Shown: positions 24,601 to 36,177 of the stretch, one piece after another
Layout: each line of letters starts with the position of its first letter
How positions within the stretch are numbered: the first letter of the stretch is position 1
Translations under genes and position numbers: made by a program
Source of the DNA: Monarcha castaneiventris obscurior
Lineage: Eukaryota; Chordata; Aves; Passeriformes; Monarchidae
Direction of reading: 5' to 3'
Assembly (NCBI GenBank): GCA_026261815.1
Contig: JAMPIT010000575.1
Location: 42,013,501 to 42,077,500, forward strand
DNA: 64,000 bases
The notes under the pieces: model-generated
What the model was told of the DNA's origin: nothing
The model's input: only the letters and a program-made list of their open reading frames with translations
Databases searched by the model: none

Positions 24601-27600
24601 CAGCTAACACACCAAGAGAGTGTGATGCCTCTTGTAGAGTCTCTGGAAAATCATGAAGATACATTATGAAATGTTTGAAACTGAAGATTCAAAGCATTTG
24701 TAGCTGACGTGACCTAACAAATCTGTAGGTGTCAGCATAACGTATGCAGCTGGGCTGCCAGGAGCAACCAGCTCCTGCTCTAACAGGGTCGGTATTCCCA
24801 CTAATCAAGTAAGGTGAAAAGACATTAATATTTATAAAGTAGTTTTTAAACTTACATATAATTTACCTAAAATCTTCCTGTGTGTTTATGCCACGAATGG
24901 AGTTTGCATCATACACTGGGTCCATGACAGGCTGCAAAGACATTTTTGGTCTTTTAGGAGCTATAAAGGAAAAAATTGGTTGAAAACCGCAGGCAAGGTT
25001 TTGGACAGAGGATGAAGGAAACAGTGCCCAGTTTCTTGTACTACAAACTTTCTATAGTTATGTGGAGTGTGGGAGGAGGAGCAGAGTCAAAGCTTTCAGA
25101 TCATATAACTGGTCAGGTCCACCACACTGGTAGTATCAGACATATCTCCTTCCCTGCTGGAGCTTCATGAACCTGATGTATGTATTTCTGTGTGTGCCCA
25201 AAGGGCACTAATTAAAGACATCCAACTAATTTGTAGTTACTGTTTCTAAATAGAAGATATACGCTTATAAAGAACCATATTCTATCACTCTGAGTTTGCA
25301 ATACCTCGGGGACCATTGGCAGAGTAAGTAATTAATTAATGTGAATACTGTGGTGGAATTTGGCGCTGGGTGATTGTGCTAAAATATTGTATCTGCTAAG
25401 TAGAACTACATTAGGTGCAATCGAGTACCATGATGAAGATCCAAAGGATGTGGGAAGCTTTTCATGATTCCAAACATAAAGGCTCAGCTGCTCAGTGTAG
25501 GCAGGAGCATGGTATGTGCAGAGGCTGCTAAGCTGTGCAGTCATCGTAAAGGAAGAAGTCCATAATGGAAGTTGTTAAAAATCCAAGGAAATGGGCTTTT
25601 TTTGCACACATTAGGAGACGCAAAAGCACATGTTGTATTTGCAAAACCTTCTTCTTAAACGCTGCAGGAACTCCATTTATAAAATATTTAAGTCACTCTG
25701 TTTATTGCTGAGAAGATAGGAAAGAAAAGATCCTTTTATAATCCCAAAATGTCGTTCTTTGGAAGAATTAGGGCTAGGAAGAAGTATCAGAGAAAGAGCA
25801 AACAGGATCATTTAATGATACCTGGTGACCTTCAAACAGATACAGTCTGAGAAATAACACATGCAAGGAAAGAAACTGGGGTATATTCAGGATTAAGGCA
25901 AAATTCTGAAACAAGTAGGAGGAAAAAGGTGTGATGAGGGATACAAATATTGCATTAAAAATTGCTGCTGAGATTGTGTAAACCACTAGCAAGTATGCTA
26001 ATGTAATAATAGAAACTTTTTTTTTTTTTATAACCGCTCTACTTTGCTTCCATTTTGCCAATCTTTGTGGTTGTGCAGTACCACCATCTAGCTCATCCAT
26101 TTCCATTTGCTTCTGAAAAGTCACAAATTTCCACGCAGAGAGATGAAGGGAGCAAACCATTGTCGTTTCAGAGTGAGTTAACGTAAATTTAAACTGTAAT
26201 AAATTTACAAGAGACTAATTTGTCTTCAGTAGCAAATTGTGTGTACATTTTGTTCTTTTCAAGATCGTGTGAGGTAGCTCAATCTACCTCAGAAACAGCA
26301 GTTATTCAAGAAACGTGAAAAACAAGTGACTACATGGGTAGTTAATATAGAGCAGCTTAAAGAATCAATTAAAATGTCAAGTAAAAAAACTCTTTGCATG
26401 CAGAAAATAAATCTAACAAAAATACCATGGTAAGACCTACACACTTGTGACAAAATAAAAAAAAATAAAAGAGAGAACTGGAAGGTAAAAAGTAAACTGA
26501 TATGATTTAATGGCAAGTCATATGGGGTTACTTTAGCTAAAATATCTCTAGTGAACATAATTGGCAGCAGCCTAAATTACTGCAAGCTATTATAAATTAA
26601 GATGACTTAAATTATTATAAATAGCCAGAGATATAAAACAAACAGATTGTTTTTCCTTAATGAAACTCAATGGTTTTGAAAAGAGTCAGTGAATAGGCTC
26701 AATAACCAAGAATTTAAAGTTGCAGATAAGGAAATTAGGTACTGCTAGGAAGTTAAACTCTTTGTTTCCATTAGCTTTCAGGGCAGTAGCTGGAAGTGCA
26801 GAGATCCAGAACCTGGTCTCTTCTGAAGGTAAAGATAAGGACAGTGAAACCAGGATTCAAAATCATATTTGATGTTCACATAGATTGCATGGCTATTTAC
26901 TGGTACACTATTTTATGTGAAGGAAAATACAAATCTTAGGTCTTCAGGGCACTTGAAATTAAGTGGCAATCACTATGATGATCAGGATCTCCTACAGTTT
27001 TGTACTTTTCAACTACAGCTGTTTTTTGTCGCCACTGGAATCAGGACATCAGTCTTGACAGCTACTGTGTCACAAAGAAATGCTGGGGAAGAGGAAAACA
27101 AAACCACTCCAAAACCAAACACAGAGTAATTTACCAAACAATTTCCTGGTGTCAGTAGTATATTTTATGGTCAAAATTTCATTTTTTTACCACTAAATCC
27201 ATGACCTCTAAGTCACAAGATATCATCTCCCTTGAAAAAAAATCAAACTACTGCTGTGGGAAAACTGGATAGTATGAAATACTTTACCTGTAGGACATAT
27301 GATTTTTGGATTTGTTTTCTGGTTTTTTGGGCTTTTTTTTCTGCATTTAGTGAGAATAATTAATGAAAGACAAGTGTATATTGTACAAAATCAAAAGAAA
27401 ACTCCATGTGTGGAAGAAATTCAGTAATTGCAGTGGCAGATGGGTTTGCCTCAAAGAGACAACATTGTTACTTTATGTGACATTTTTTTTATAGACCCTC
27501 CTCAAGTCATCTGTCCAAGCAAAAATAACAATTTTTTTCCCCCTTTTTTTGGATTACATCAATATGATGCAGCTGCTGCCTCAGCTGGAGAAAGAATCTT

Positions 27601-28019
27601 TCTCCTCGAGTAAGAAATAATTAAGTGAGTGCCAAAAGGATAGCTTTGAAATTGAAAGCTCTGAATATAAACAGCCCTGAATGTCAGATTATTTTTGGTA
27701 TTTGAAGTAATAGTAAAAACAGGTTTTTTGTATTCTGTATTTGAACCTGTTTAAAACCTCTAATGACACACATGCTGTGAGTATTCTAAATTAACATTTT
27801 AAAAAATCTACGAGAGAGGTTTTGGTTGAAAAAATGCAAGGTTGAAGGGAAAGTTTCTCTTAAGCTAAATTTTATACTGCAAAATTGTGACATTTAGTAA
27901 GTAAAAATGGACCTAATTTATTGGTTTGTACGAAAATAATTAAGAATTACTACAAAGATGAAGGAAATTGTTTTATTGCCTTCATGGCCTATATTTTTCT
28001 CAAATAACACTCTTTTCTT

Positions 28020-28094
28020 AAAAAAAAAAAAAAAAAGGAAAAAAAAAAAGACACTAAAGACTCAGGTAATAGTTTGTTGTTTTAGTCTTTAGTG
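28020..28094. repeat. Poly-A tract followed by an 11-bp inverted repeat
   Basis: A17, GG and A11 (28020-28049) are followed by cactaaagact (28052-28062) and its exact reverse complement (28084-28094) with 21 bases between. The A tract could be an old retroposed tail, but nothing recognisable precedes it. Confidence 0.75.
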
Positions 28095-29520
28095 ACCTAA
28101 AGGGTATCTTCACTACTGAATGCAGCTACAAGTCATAAATAAAAACAGAGAAAAAAGGATCATAATCTTCTATCACTTGAGGTGAAGAAATTCCCCCATT
28201 TTTAATTTGAAGAAAAATGGTGCTATCATAAGAACTGAGATATTATTTCCCTCCCCAAAACACAAACCTACACACAGCCATTGGTGAAATCCTCTACCTT
28301 TTGAGAAACTGCAGCAGTTACAAATCTGCAACCCAACAGTCAGAGCTGCTAACATGGCCAGTGGCTAAAAGTGGCCACCTGCTTTTGTAATAAAGCAGTT
28401 TTTGCAAAGAAAAACAGAGAGAAAGAAATGGCATTACAAATCATGCACAAAGAATGGATCTTTTTTTCACTCACATTGGCATTGATATTATATAAGCATA
28501 TAGAAAATTGGTCTTAGTAATAATGTGGCTCTCATAATTTTTGTCTGGAAATAGGTTAAAGTAATGACAGGTTTTTTGTGAAAATGCTGGATACTTGTAA
28601 TAAATCAATTGGTCACATAGATGCCTAATGCTGTTAAAGTCATATGTGGAAAAGCATTAATTTTCCTCCTTCCAAATTTTAGTCAAAGAGCACAATTTTT
28701 TCTAGCGTATTCATTTTCTGAAACAGCTCTTTATTCCCCAAATATAGTGAAGCTATTGAAGGCTTTCTTGGTATTTGTAGTGAATATTCAGTTGATTTCT
28801 CTTATGTTCAAAATCAGTCATTCTAACACTTTTTAAAAATCTGGTGCCCAGTCATTAAAAGATAGGGCATTCAAAGCTCCAGTGAGTCCAGTTGATTGTC
28901 TAATATAGAAGTCATTCATATAAAAATAAAAGGATGCTGAAATAACTAATGACAATCAAAAAGGGTTTATGTAACTTTTATTTAACTCTGCCAAACAACC
29001 ATGTATAAAAAATTTGGATGCCAAAAATCCCTCAGCAATTATAGTAGAAATTGACAAGACATTTCACTAAATCTTTAATATCACGGTCGTTACAAAAATA
29101 ATTTCTTTAAATCAAAGTAGATCATTAAAACTGGATGAAGACTAGCTAAATGCAAATAAAAAAGCAGTTTGCCAATACACCATCATAGCTCAGGTACAAT
29201 CTTGACTGAGAGATCTGAGTTTTCCTTCATAGCAGCTCAACCTTTCTAGCAAATTTGTGGGAGAAAACCCATGTAATCAGTGATACAGTTTGTCTAGATT
29301 TTCTAGACTGGTAAAAATTTTTAATGCTTATCTATTTTACGTAGTGGTCTGAATCAAATCATAAGGTGATCTCCATTGAAAAAATATTAATTAACAGAAG
29401 TAAGTAAAGCTCCATATGTCTAATAACAATAACTGTTGACAGGGGAGTTTGATGTCACTACTGAGAACTTAGTTGTACTGATAGATATCCTAGGGGAAAC
29501 TGTCAATATATTGTTAATGA

Positions 29521-29547
29521 ATATATATAACATATATATATATATAA
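29521..29547. repeat. (AT)n dinucleotide repeat
   Basis: Alternating AT broken once by 'aac'. It is a short microsatellite. Confidence 0.85.
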
Positions 29548-29670
29548 AAAATACATAATTAGGAAATAAAGTGTTATCCTTGAAATACAAGCTGCACAGT
29601 ATTAAGATGAAGTAGATAGAAAATTTCACCTCTGTATACATTATTTGGGTCACATATTGATGTCCAGAAT

Positions 29671-29684
29671 AAAAAAAAAAAAAA
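29671..29684. repeat. Poly-A run (A14)
   Basis: Fourteen A followed by five G. It is a plain mononucleotide repeat with no element recognised next to it. Confidence 0.85.
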
Positions 29685-29779
29685 GGGGGAAAAGACTCAG
29701 AGAAGAACTTCATTAATTATGTCTATCTGAAAAGCATTTTTATGGTCCATACAATAGGAAGATCAATGGGTGTAATATG

Positions 29780-30165
29780 CTCAAAAAGGGATTAAGAGGC
29801 GATCTGCTGGTGACCTACAAGCAACAAAGTATGGGCAGTGACTGAATATCTCTTCTTACCTTGACAAATGGTATGAAAACCTGATGAAATCTGTCTGGCA
29901 GATGGTTTAACTTTTCAGGGTAATTTACCAAATAGAACATCTCTAGGGATGTGCTAGAGCATACTTCTCTAGAAGTTTTTACATCAAGACTGGTGTGCTA
30001 AAATTGTGCTATCCAATGGACATGCTAAAATTTAAACAGGTATTTTATGATGAATGCAGGAATTGCTGGGAGAGTTTCTACAGCCTGTGTTATTTAGGGA
30101 GTCAGGCTATTAAAGATCATAATGTTCCCTTTGATTTCAAAATCTACTGAACTTATTTGATTGAG
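29780..30165 (+). mobile_element. Ancient CR1 LINE 3' end
   Basis: The best block is 29970-30160, reading 'gaagtttttacatcaagactgg', 'gctaaaatttaaacaggtatttta', 'ctacagcctgtgttat', and 'gagtcaggctattaaagatcataatgttccctttga'. This is the order found at the 3' end of old CR1 subfamilies shared by birds, crocodilians and turtles, as I recall their consensus. Upstream (29790-29960) similarity is weaker. Substitutions and small indels are frequent, so this belongs to the older layer of repeats. No coding capacity remains. Confidence 0.75.
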
Positions 30166-33100
30166 TCTTTTACTTGCCTTTTATACCTTTTACAGGGAGC
30201 TCAGATGGTGGGGAAAAGCACATACTGCATCTAACCTTGGAACAGAAAAGTGAAATCAGTTGATTCAGAAAGCCTCATGATAGTTAACAGACTGTTTAAT
30301 TGAAAATAGCCCTTGAGAATTTTACTGTGGAAGAGCACACAAGCTTGGAACTGCCTACATCTTCTTATTAAAGGCTCTTTACTGATGAGATTGCCAATTA
30401 AATGAACAATTATTTGTGCTAATTAAAATATGATATAGTAATATATTTTCTACTGGTTCAAGATACATTAAAGTGAGCTTACAAAGGAACTAGACTACCA
30501 AATCATATCTGAACAAACTGTCTTTCAGCTAAAATTATGGGAAAGAACTATCTGCCCTATATATACTTCCCATATAGCCTCTGCCTATGAAGGATTTCTG
30601 TTCTGAGAGAATGTTTGAAATGAAGATCCTAAATTAGATATAAAAGTAACAAGCTATAAATATGCAACCTTGGCAACAAATTGGAAGAGTCGTGGGGTAG
30701 GATTTGTCTGACCATATTTTAGAAGGGAATTTTGGGCTTAAATTTTTGGATCACAGACTATCTCATTTCTCTACATTGATTTCAGAGAGTCCATCACCTC
30801 TATTATGTACAGTTGGACAGCTGCACTGGAAGCCTGGACACCGCTCATATTTAGACACCAAAATGTGAAAAGGAAACGGCATATAAGCAACGAGTGTTTT
30901 GGAAGGCTGACAGGAAAGCAAGGAAGTGCACCCTATCAAACCTCTGTTGTAGAATCAGTTTAAGACAGTGCAAGGTCTGTCTGAATGGGGACCCACCCCA
31001 TCCCACCAACTCAATGCAGTAGGCAGAGCAACCTGCTGGTCCCTGAAGCGCTGTCTTCAGCCAGAGGGCTCCTGGTAGTGCAAGCACAGGGATAAATACA
31101 ATCAAGTGACCCCACCTGTTCCCCTTCACTTGGTCCGATATCTGAGGCTGAGGCTTGCAGAGAATAAAATGGCATGGGAACACAAACCACCATGCAGCAG
31201 CTAAATCTGGTGCAGTCCACAGGAAGGTCAGGAAAGGTGGCAGAAATGAGGCAGGTTGGAGCTCCATAAATTGTGCCAGGTATAGCAGCATTGGCTAATG
31301 CAGCATTCCCCACCTGGAAAAGCCTGAAGGAATTATCAAGTTTCAGTGTGTATATGCCCTCATTTTGGTTCTTGGGTGTAGCATGGAAATGCACTTTGTT
31401 TAAATTTCTTGAAAATCTCAGTACAGAAATAACTGTACCTAAAGCATATGCCACGCTGAATTCTCAGCTGCCCATTTCTAGGGAATTTCCCTCCCTTGAA
31501 ACAACCTACCCACTGCTTTTTCAGAAAAGGGACTCACAACTAATATGTACCTTGCTCAGAGCAAACAAGGCTGTCTTTAATTTTTCTGGCCACAGTAAAA
31601 TGCTCCCGCCTCTTCCTGACAGTTTGACATGTGGGAAAATTAAGCAGACTGACCCAAAACCTAGAGACACTCAAAACTAAGTGAAAAAAAAAAAAAGAAA
31701 AACAAAAAGAAAAAAAATGCACAAAGTAGCTTGAAACCAATGCAGAAGGGAGAAATAAAGCAGCAGGAGACCAACTTAATGTTGATGGCTGAACTTCCCT
31801 GGATCAGCCCAGTTTCCAATAATTGATTTTTCTCTCAGCAGCTGAGGAAGTCAGGTCATCTCTGGAACTTAGGTTTGCTTCAAAACCAATGACTGAGTCT
31901 GATATTAATGTTTGCATGTTTTGAGGTTTTTTCCATATATTTGATTTGAATGCCAGGTTAGAGAATAAGATCTTTCTTCAATTCTTGACTTCAGTATTTC
32001 AGCTAAGGCTTCTGATTGGCTTTTTAGTTGAGTGAAATGTACCACAATTTAAAAAAAAAAATCAAATACAGTCTTTCTTTCTACTGACCAGTCTGTAGCT
32101 GTAACTGGTAAACATGAAGCAGCTGTTGAATCTTTGGAATAATTGTGACATCTGAGAAGCTGGATAATCACTGGAACAATTTTCTCACTATTTAACCTAA
32201 TCTGTGTGTATTCAACAGGCTGGCCCTTCATAGGGTAAATACAGCAGCCATGCAGATGGGAAAAGAGAGAAGGAATGACTGTCTAGCCATGCTGTTATTA
32301 CATAGCAAGGAGTAGGATAAATAAGTTGTGCTTAAAATTATCAGATTCAGACTAAGCTCTTTGGTTATATTTGACTGCCTTTCTGAAACACTGCGTGTTA
32401 TTCATTTTACTATGTTGTAGAAATGCCCAAATGGATGGATCAGAAACCATTGCTCTCACAAATAGAAATGATTAATGTGCATTTTCAATTGGTACTTGAT
32501 GGATTTTTTATTCTGTGGTGATACTTCTAGTTGAAATCCTTGTCCCAGTGAAATCAAGCGAACAGGCAATTTGTCACTGATTTCAAGGTACCAAACTTCC
32601 ATGGTGGCACTTTGTTTTCATTGGTTTTGGCCTCATTTATCTAGCCATTGTACTTGGGCAGAGAGATAGTATATCACATATTCATGGCTGGAAAGCTCTA
32701 TAAATGTGATGATAGCTGTACTATTATAAATAGCATTCACTGACTAAATAATGTATGGGGTTTCTAACTAATTTAAGCTTCTTTAAAGCTCTGACTATGT
32801 AAGCAATGTTTTTGTAAGCCCTTTAAAGTATCTGAGAGATTAGGTAAAAAATGTCTTACTAATTCTGAAAGACAAAGTTCATGCATGACTCAGATGAGCA
32901 TTTCATTTCCTTTGGTTTCCCCATGCCCTTCTCTCTACAGTTATGAGTACACTGAGGTTGCCCTTTAATAGAGACTACAAAGGGCAGGATACATACAATA
33001 AAAATCAACAGTTTCCTTTAAAGTATCCTTATTAGGATAACCTCTGTTCTTTCACATTTATTTGTTTAAAGGTGAATTTATTTGCTGCTTTTCCCATATT

Positions 33101-34841
33101 ACTGATTCTTTATGTCTTTCATCTCCCCATTGAGGTAAGAAACAAAACATCAAAATCATGAACATATAGATGAGAGACTGATTAAATCTTTTTACATCTT
33201 GAATCGTTTTTTTCTTTACTGATCTGTTGTGAAGTATGTTTAGGATACCCCATGGGAACCATACCTGTCATAAGTGGGACAGGATGAGGCAGATGAGCAG
33301 TGGCCAAGCCTAGGCTAAGCTCTGTGAAGATGCTCTCAGACTGGGCTGCATGGACTCTTTCAGATGCTCTCACTATTCAGTGTTACTGCTGCCCAGAAAA
33401 TCCAGCTATTGCCCTAAAATCTATTGCTTGTTTCTACGACTGAATTAAACTGAACTTGTACAAGAAGAGACACCAGAACACATTTTCACTTTAGAAGCCT
33501 TGCATGTACTTGTCTAATATGTTGGACTGTGAAATTTAAGTCTTGATTGCAAATTAGGACTGGCGTAGGGAGTTTGACTTAGGCATCACTTATCACTGCT
33601 TTTGCTGTTTTAGCTACACTGGGATATCCTTCTGACCTTCAATTTCCTTTGAGAAGTTTAAAAAATATTTCAGTACACATGAAGCAGTATTTTTTGAAAA
33701 AAAAGTTTGGAAAACCATTTGTTTTGCTATGTTCTTTTCTGTAGTGCAGATCTGAAAGAAGATTAGAGGAGGGAAAACACCCAGTCATAGAGGCTTTGAA
33801 CAGAGCCAAAACAAATTCAGATGGAGATTTAGAGTCTGTTACAGGCTTGTAAAAAATGAAAAATAATTAAAATAATTCCACCAAACCAACCAAGTTTATC
33901 CACTAGTTTATTGATTGTCTTCCTGAGATGCTTTTATCCCTCACTTTCAGTGAGAAAATTTATGTAAAGTCTTCAGTTGCTGCCTCAGACCTTTAAATGA
34001 AATGCTGTAGTAAGCTCCATTTAATTGTTCTTAGTTGTCTGGACTAGGGTCACATGTTAGAAGTGGCCTGAATGTGTTCCCTGCAGCCTAAATAACACAG
34101 TGCTGAATATTAGGGCAAGGTATCATTTCATGCAATACAATTACATTTCCTGAAACACTTTCTGTTTCACATCTCACTCCAGAAAAATTGGCAAGTTTAA
34201 TAATGGGCACAGCTGTTTCCACAAGGAGTGTAAATTCCTGGTTGCCCAATACTGGCACTGAATTAGAGATATCTTATTTCATGAATCATTGTCATAAAGA
34301 AAAATAAGAATTCTGTCAGGAAGCATCAAAACATTATTCTAGGGAGAGACTTTTTGCTATAAATAGAATTAACCAGATTTTGTTTTCTCTTCTACGGTTA
34401 GAGCAAGTAATATGTTTTGAGCTTCTCTAGAGTGGGGTATATTTGAGGAATTTTATGCCAGTATATCGAGAAGCCATAGAAAAAGTAATTTAAAAGTGTA
34501 TTTTAACCTGCTTAATTAAAAAAAAAAAGGCAAAACAAAATTTAATGTTTCTCTTTCAAAATACTGTGTTATTATTGTGTATTAATTTTGTATCTCTATC
34601 TTAATTCTGTATCACAAAAGTTGACCTGAACCATCAAAAGTGATGGAAATGGGAAATATGCTTATGGAGGAGGAATAAATACACTGGTATTTACTACATC
34701 TGTCAGTTTTAAGGCACTTTTATAGAGAGATAAAGTGGAAATAAGAAACAAATATACAGTAATACAAGCAGTCAAGTTAAATGAACACATATTAACAGCA
34801 GGTCATGAGACCAGACTCTCTACATTACTGTTCTTTTCTAG
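30166..34841. other. Noncoding stretch with a GC-richer pocket
   Basis: No gene recognised. A locally GC-richer part (about 30830-31680) carries overlapping open frames of 135-147 codons on both strands. None has a known domain and they overlap heavily, which points to reduced stop-codon density rather than coding. The A-rich tract at 31684-31717 follows it. Confidence 0.5.
31684..31717. repeat. A-rich tract
   Basis: Poly-A with isolated G and C bases, at the right-hand end of the GC-richer pocket at 30.8-31.7 kb. It could be an A tail of an old retroposed copy on the + strand, but no source can be named. Confidence 0.7.
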
Positions 34842-35295
34842 GGCTTGACAGATGCAAGGAAGAGAAGAGGTATGTGCAGCTGAAGATTATTTCTTCATCA
34901 GGCTTCTCTGGATATGATGCTACAAGGTCATTATTAGTTACAACAGAGGGCAGCAAGATGACAGCATTCATGGTGCATGGTGCAAGGTAAGACTGCTGGA
35001 CATCACAGGTGACACTCCAACACTTACACTCTTATTTAAAACCAAGATCAATTGAGAAAGTAGAAATGTAAGAACAATCCCAGATGCCTTTTCTGTACTG
35101 AAAATTTGGTTTTATTTGTAGAATATATTTTTTCTACATGGTAGATTTATAGAGAAATCACATTGCTCTATTTTAACACTCAAAGAGAGACTTCATCTGA
35201 GAACACTTCAATCATTCCTGCACATGTTTTTCAGATGGCGCAGCAAGCTGCCTCTGGTGTGCCCTCCTGTACCACCATATCCACCTCCTCCATGA
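34842..35295 (+). CDS. Candidate last two coding exons of an unrecognised spliced gene
   Basis: Exon A would be 34842-34986. It follows a pyrimidine-rich acceptor ending 'gttcttttctag' and ends at a strong donor AAG|GTAAGA. Exon B would start at 35235 after 'catgtttttcag'. The reading frame open across exon A (phase 1 in, phase 2 out) continues in frame into exon B and stops with TGA at 35293-35295. The joined piece is 67 residues: a mixed polar segment containing two cysteines, then a C-terminus rich in proline (ending VPPYPPPP). The intron would be 248 bp. An AATAAA lies 416 bases after the stop. I recognise no protein family, and no further upstream exon was found in the window. It could also be an lncRNA or coincidence, since splice-like signals are common in 64 kb. 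Confidence 0.33.
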
Positions 35296-35710
35296 TCATT
35301 TTGGGATGATTCAGTTTTCATTCTTGCACCGATGAATCACTGTGCCCACAATCCGCATGTGCGTGTCAGTATTAAAGTTTAGAATTTCGGAGAACAAGAT
35401 GACAATGTTCAGAAGACATAGTGTTACATAAATGTACTCTTGTACTATTTTCATCTGTTTCATCTCTAAAAGGCAACAATGAAAAAACATTACTGTGTTG
35501 GTGTATGAGAAGCAAGGTTTTAGCTGGACACTGTTCACATTCTACCTGTGACTTGGCCCATACATATTTTCCTATGGCTGCTTGAAGTTTTGTTGTTTAA
35601 AATACGGGGATTTTTTTTTTATTGCTATTATTTATATGTGATTTTATTTATTCCTCTGTGAACTAATTGTACTTATTTCCAGCAACTAGTCAAATTCTGT
35701 TGTACCGAGT

Positions 35711-35716
35711 AATAAA
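35711..35716 (+). terminator. Possible polyadenylation signal AATAAA of the candidate gene
   Basis: AATAAA 416 bases after the candidate stop codon, at the end of an AT-rich, UTR-like stretch. The hexamer is frequent in this AT-rich window, so by itself it is weak evidence. Confidence 0.3.
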
Positions 35717-36177
35717 GTCACGTGAAAAGGAGAAGACAGACTGCCACCTTTAGTATAAATGACAACTGTGATACATCAGTCTGCCAGAAATCAAGTCAAA
35801 CCAAATTAACTCAAATGCATGTCAACCTAATGAAATGAGTAGAACTCCAAATTATGTTTTCAAAGCTTCCATGCTCAGGATCTAGTGAACATGTTCAGCT
35901 GAGTAAAGAACCGAGTTAAGTAGTGTACTGTCTTGAAAGTGTATTTGCTACATAATGAGTTATTGTAGCGTAGAAAGTTATTATTTATACATTCCGTAGT
36001 GACTTTCTGAGTCTGTTTTGATCTCTGGATGACTGTGAAACAAAAAAAACAAGTCAGAATCTCTAATGACAAGGAACAATGTTTGAAAGCCACAGATGAA
36101 GTCATGAAGCAATTATTGCCATAACTGTACTTGACCCATTCTGCTAAATGATAAAAAAGTTTTGTTTATCACAAATC
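35717..36177. other. Short AT-rich noncoding interval
   Basis: Nothing recognised between the candidate polyadenylation signal and the CR1 composite. Confidence 0.5.

Larger units (their letters stand above)
21068..29779. other. Long noncoding stretch without recognised genes
   Basis: Nearly 9 kb of AT-rich DNA. The longest frames (25774-26160 on -, 23720-24052 on +) show no domains and contain compositionally biased tracts. A weak exon-like segment at 27495-27609 is discussed in the findings. Simple repeats include T13 at 26017-26029, the poly-A pair at 28020-28049, an AT repeat at 29521-29547, and A14 at 29671-29684. Confidence 0.55.

Noticed and set aside
25774..26160. 128-codon minus-strand frame with a possible exon (acceptor near 26113) encoding KQMEMDELDGG
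   Set aside because: The donor is weak, the frame runs through a poly-A tract and then hydrophobic AT-rich sequence, and no family is recognised.
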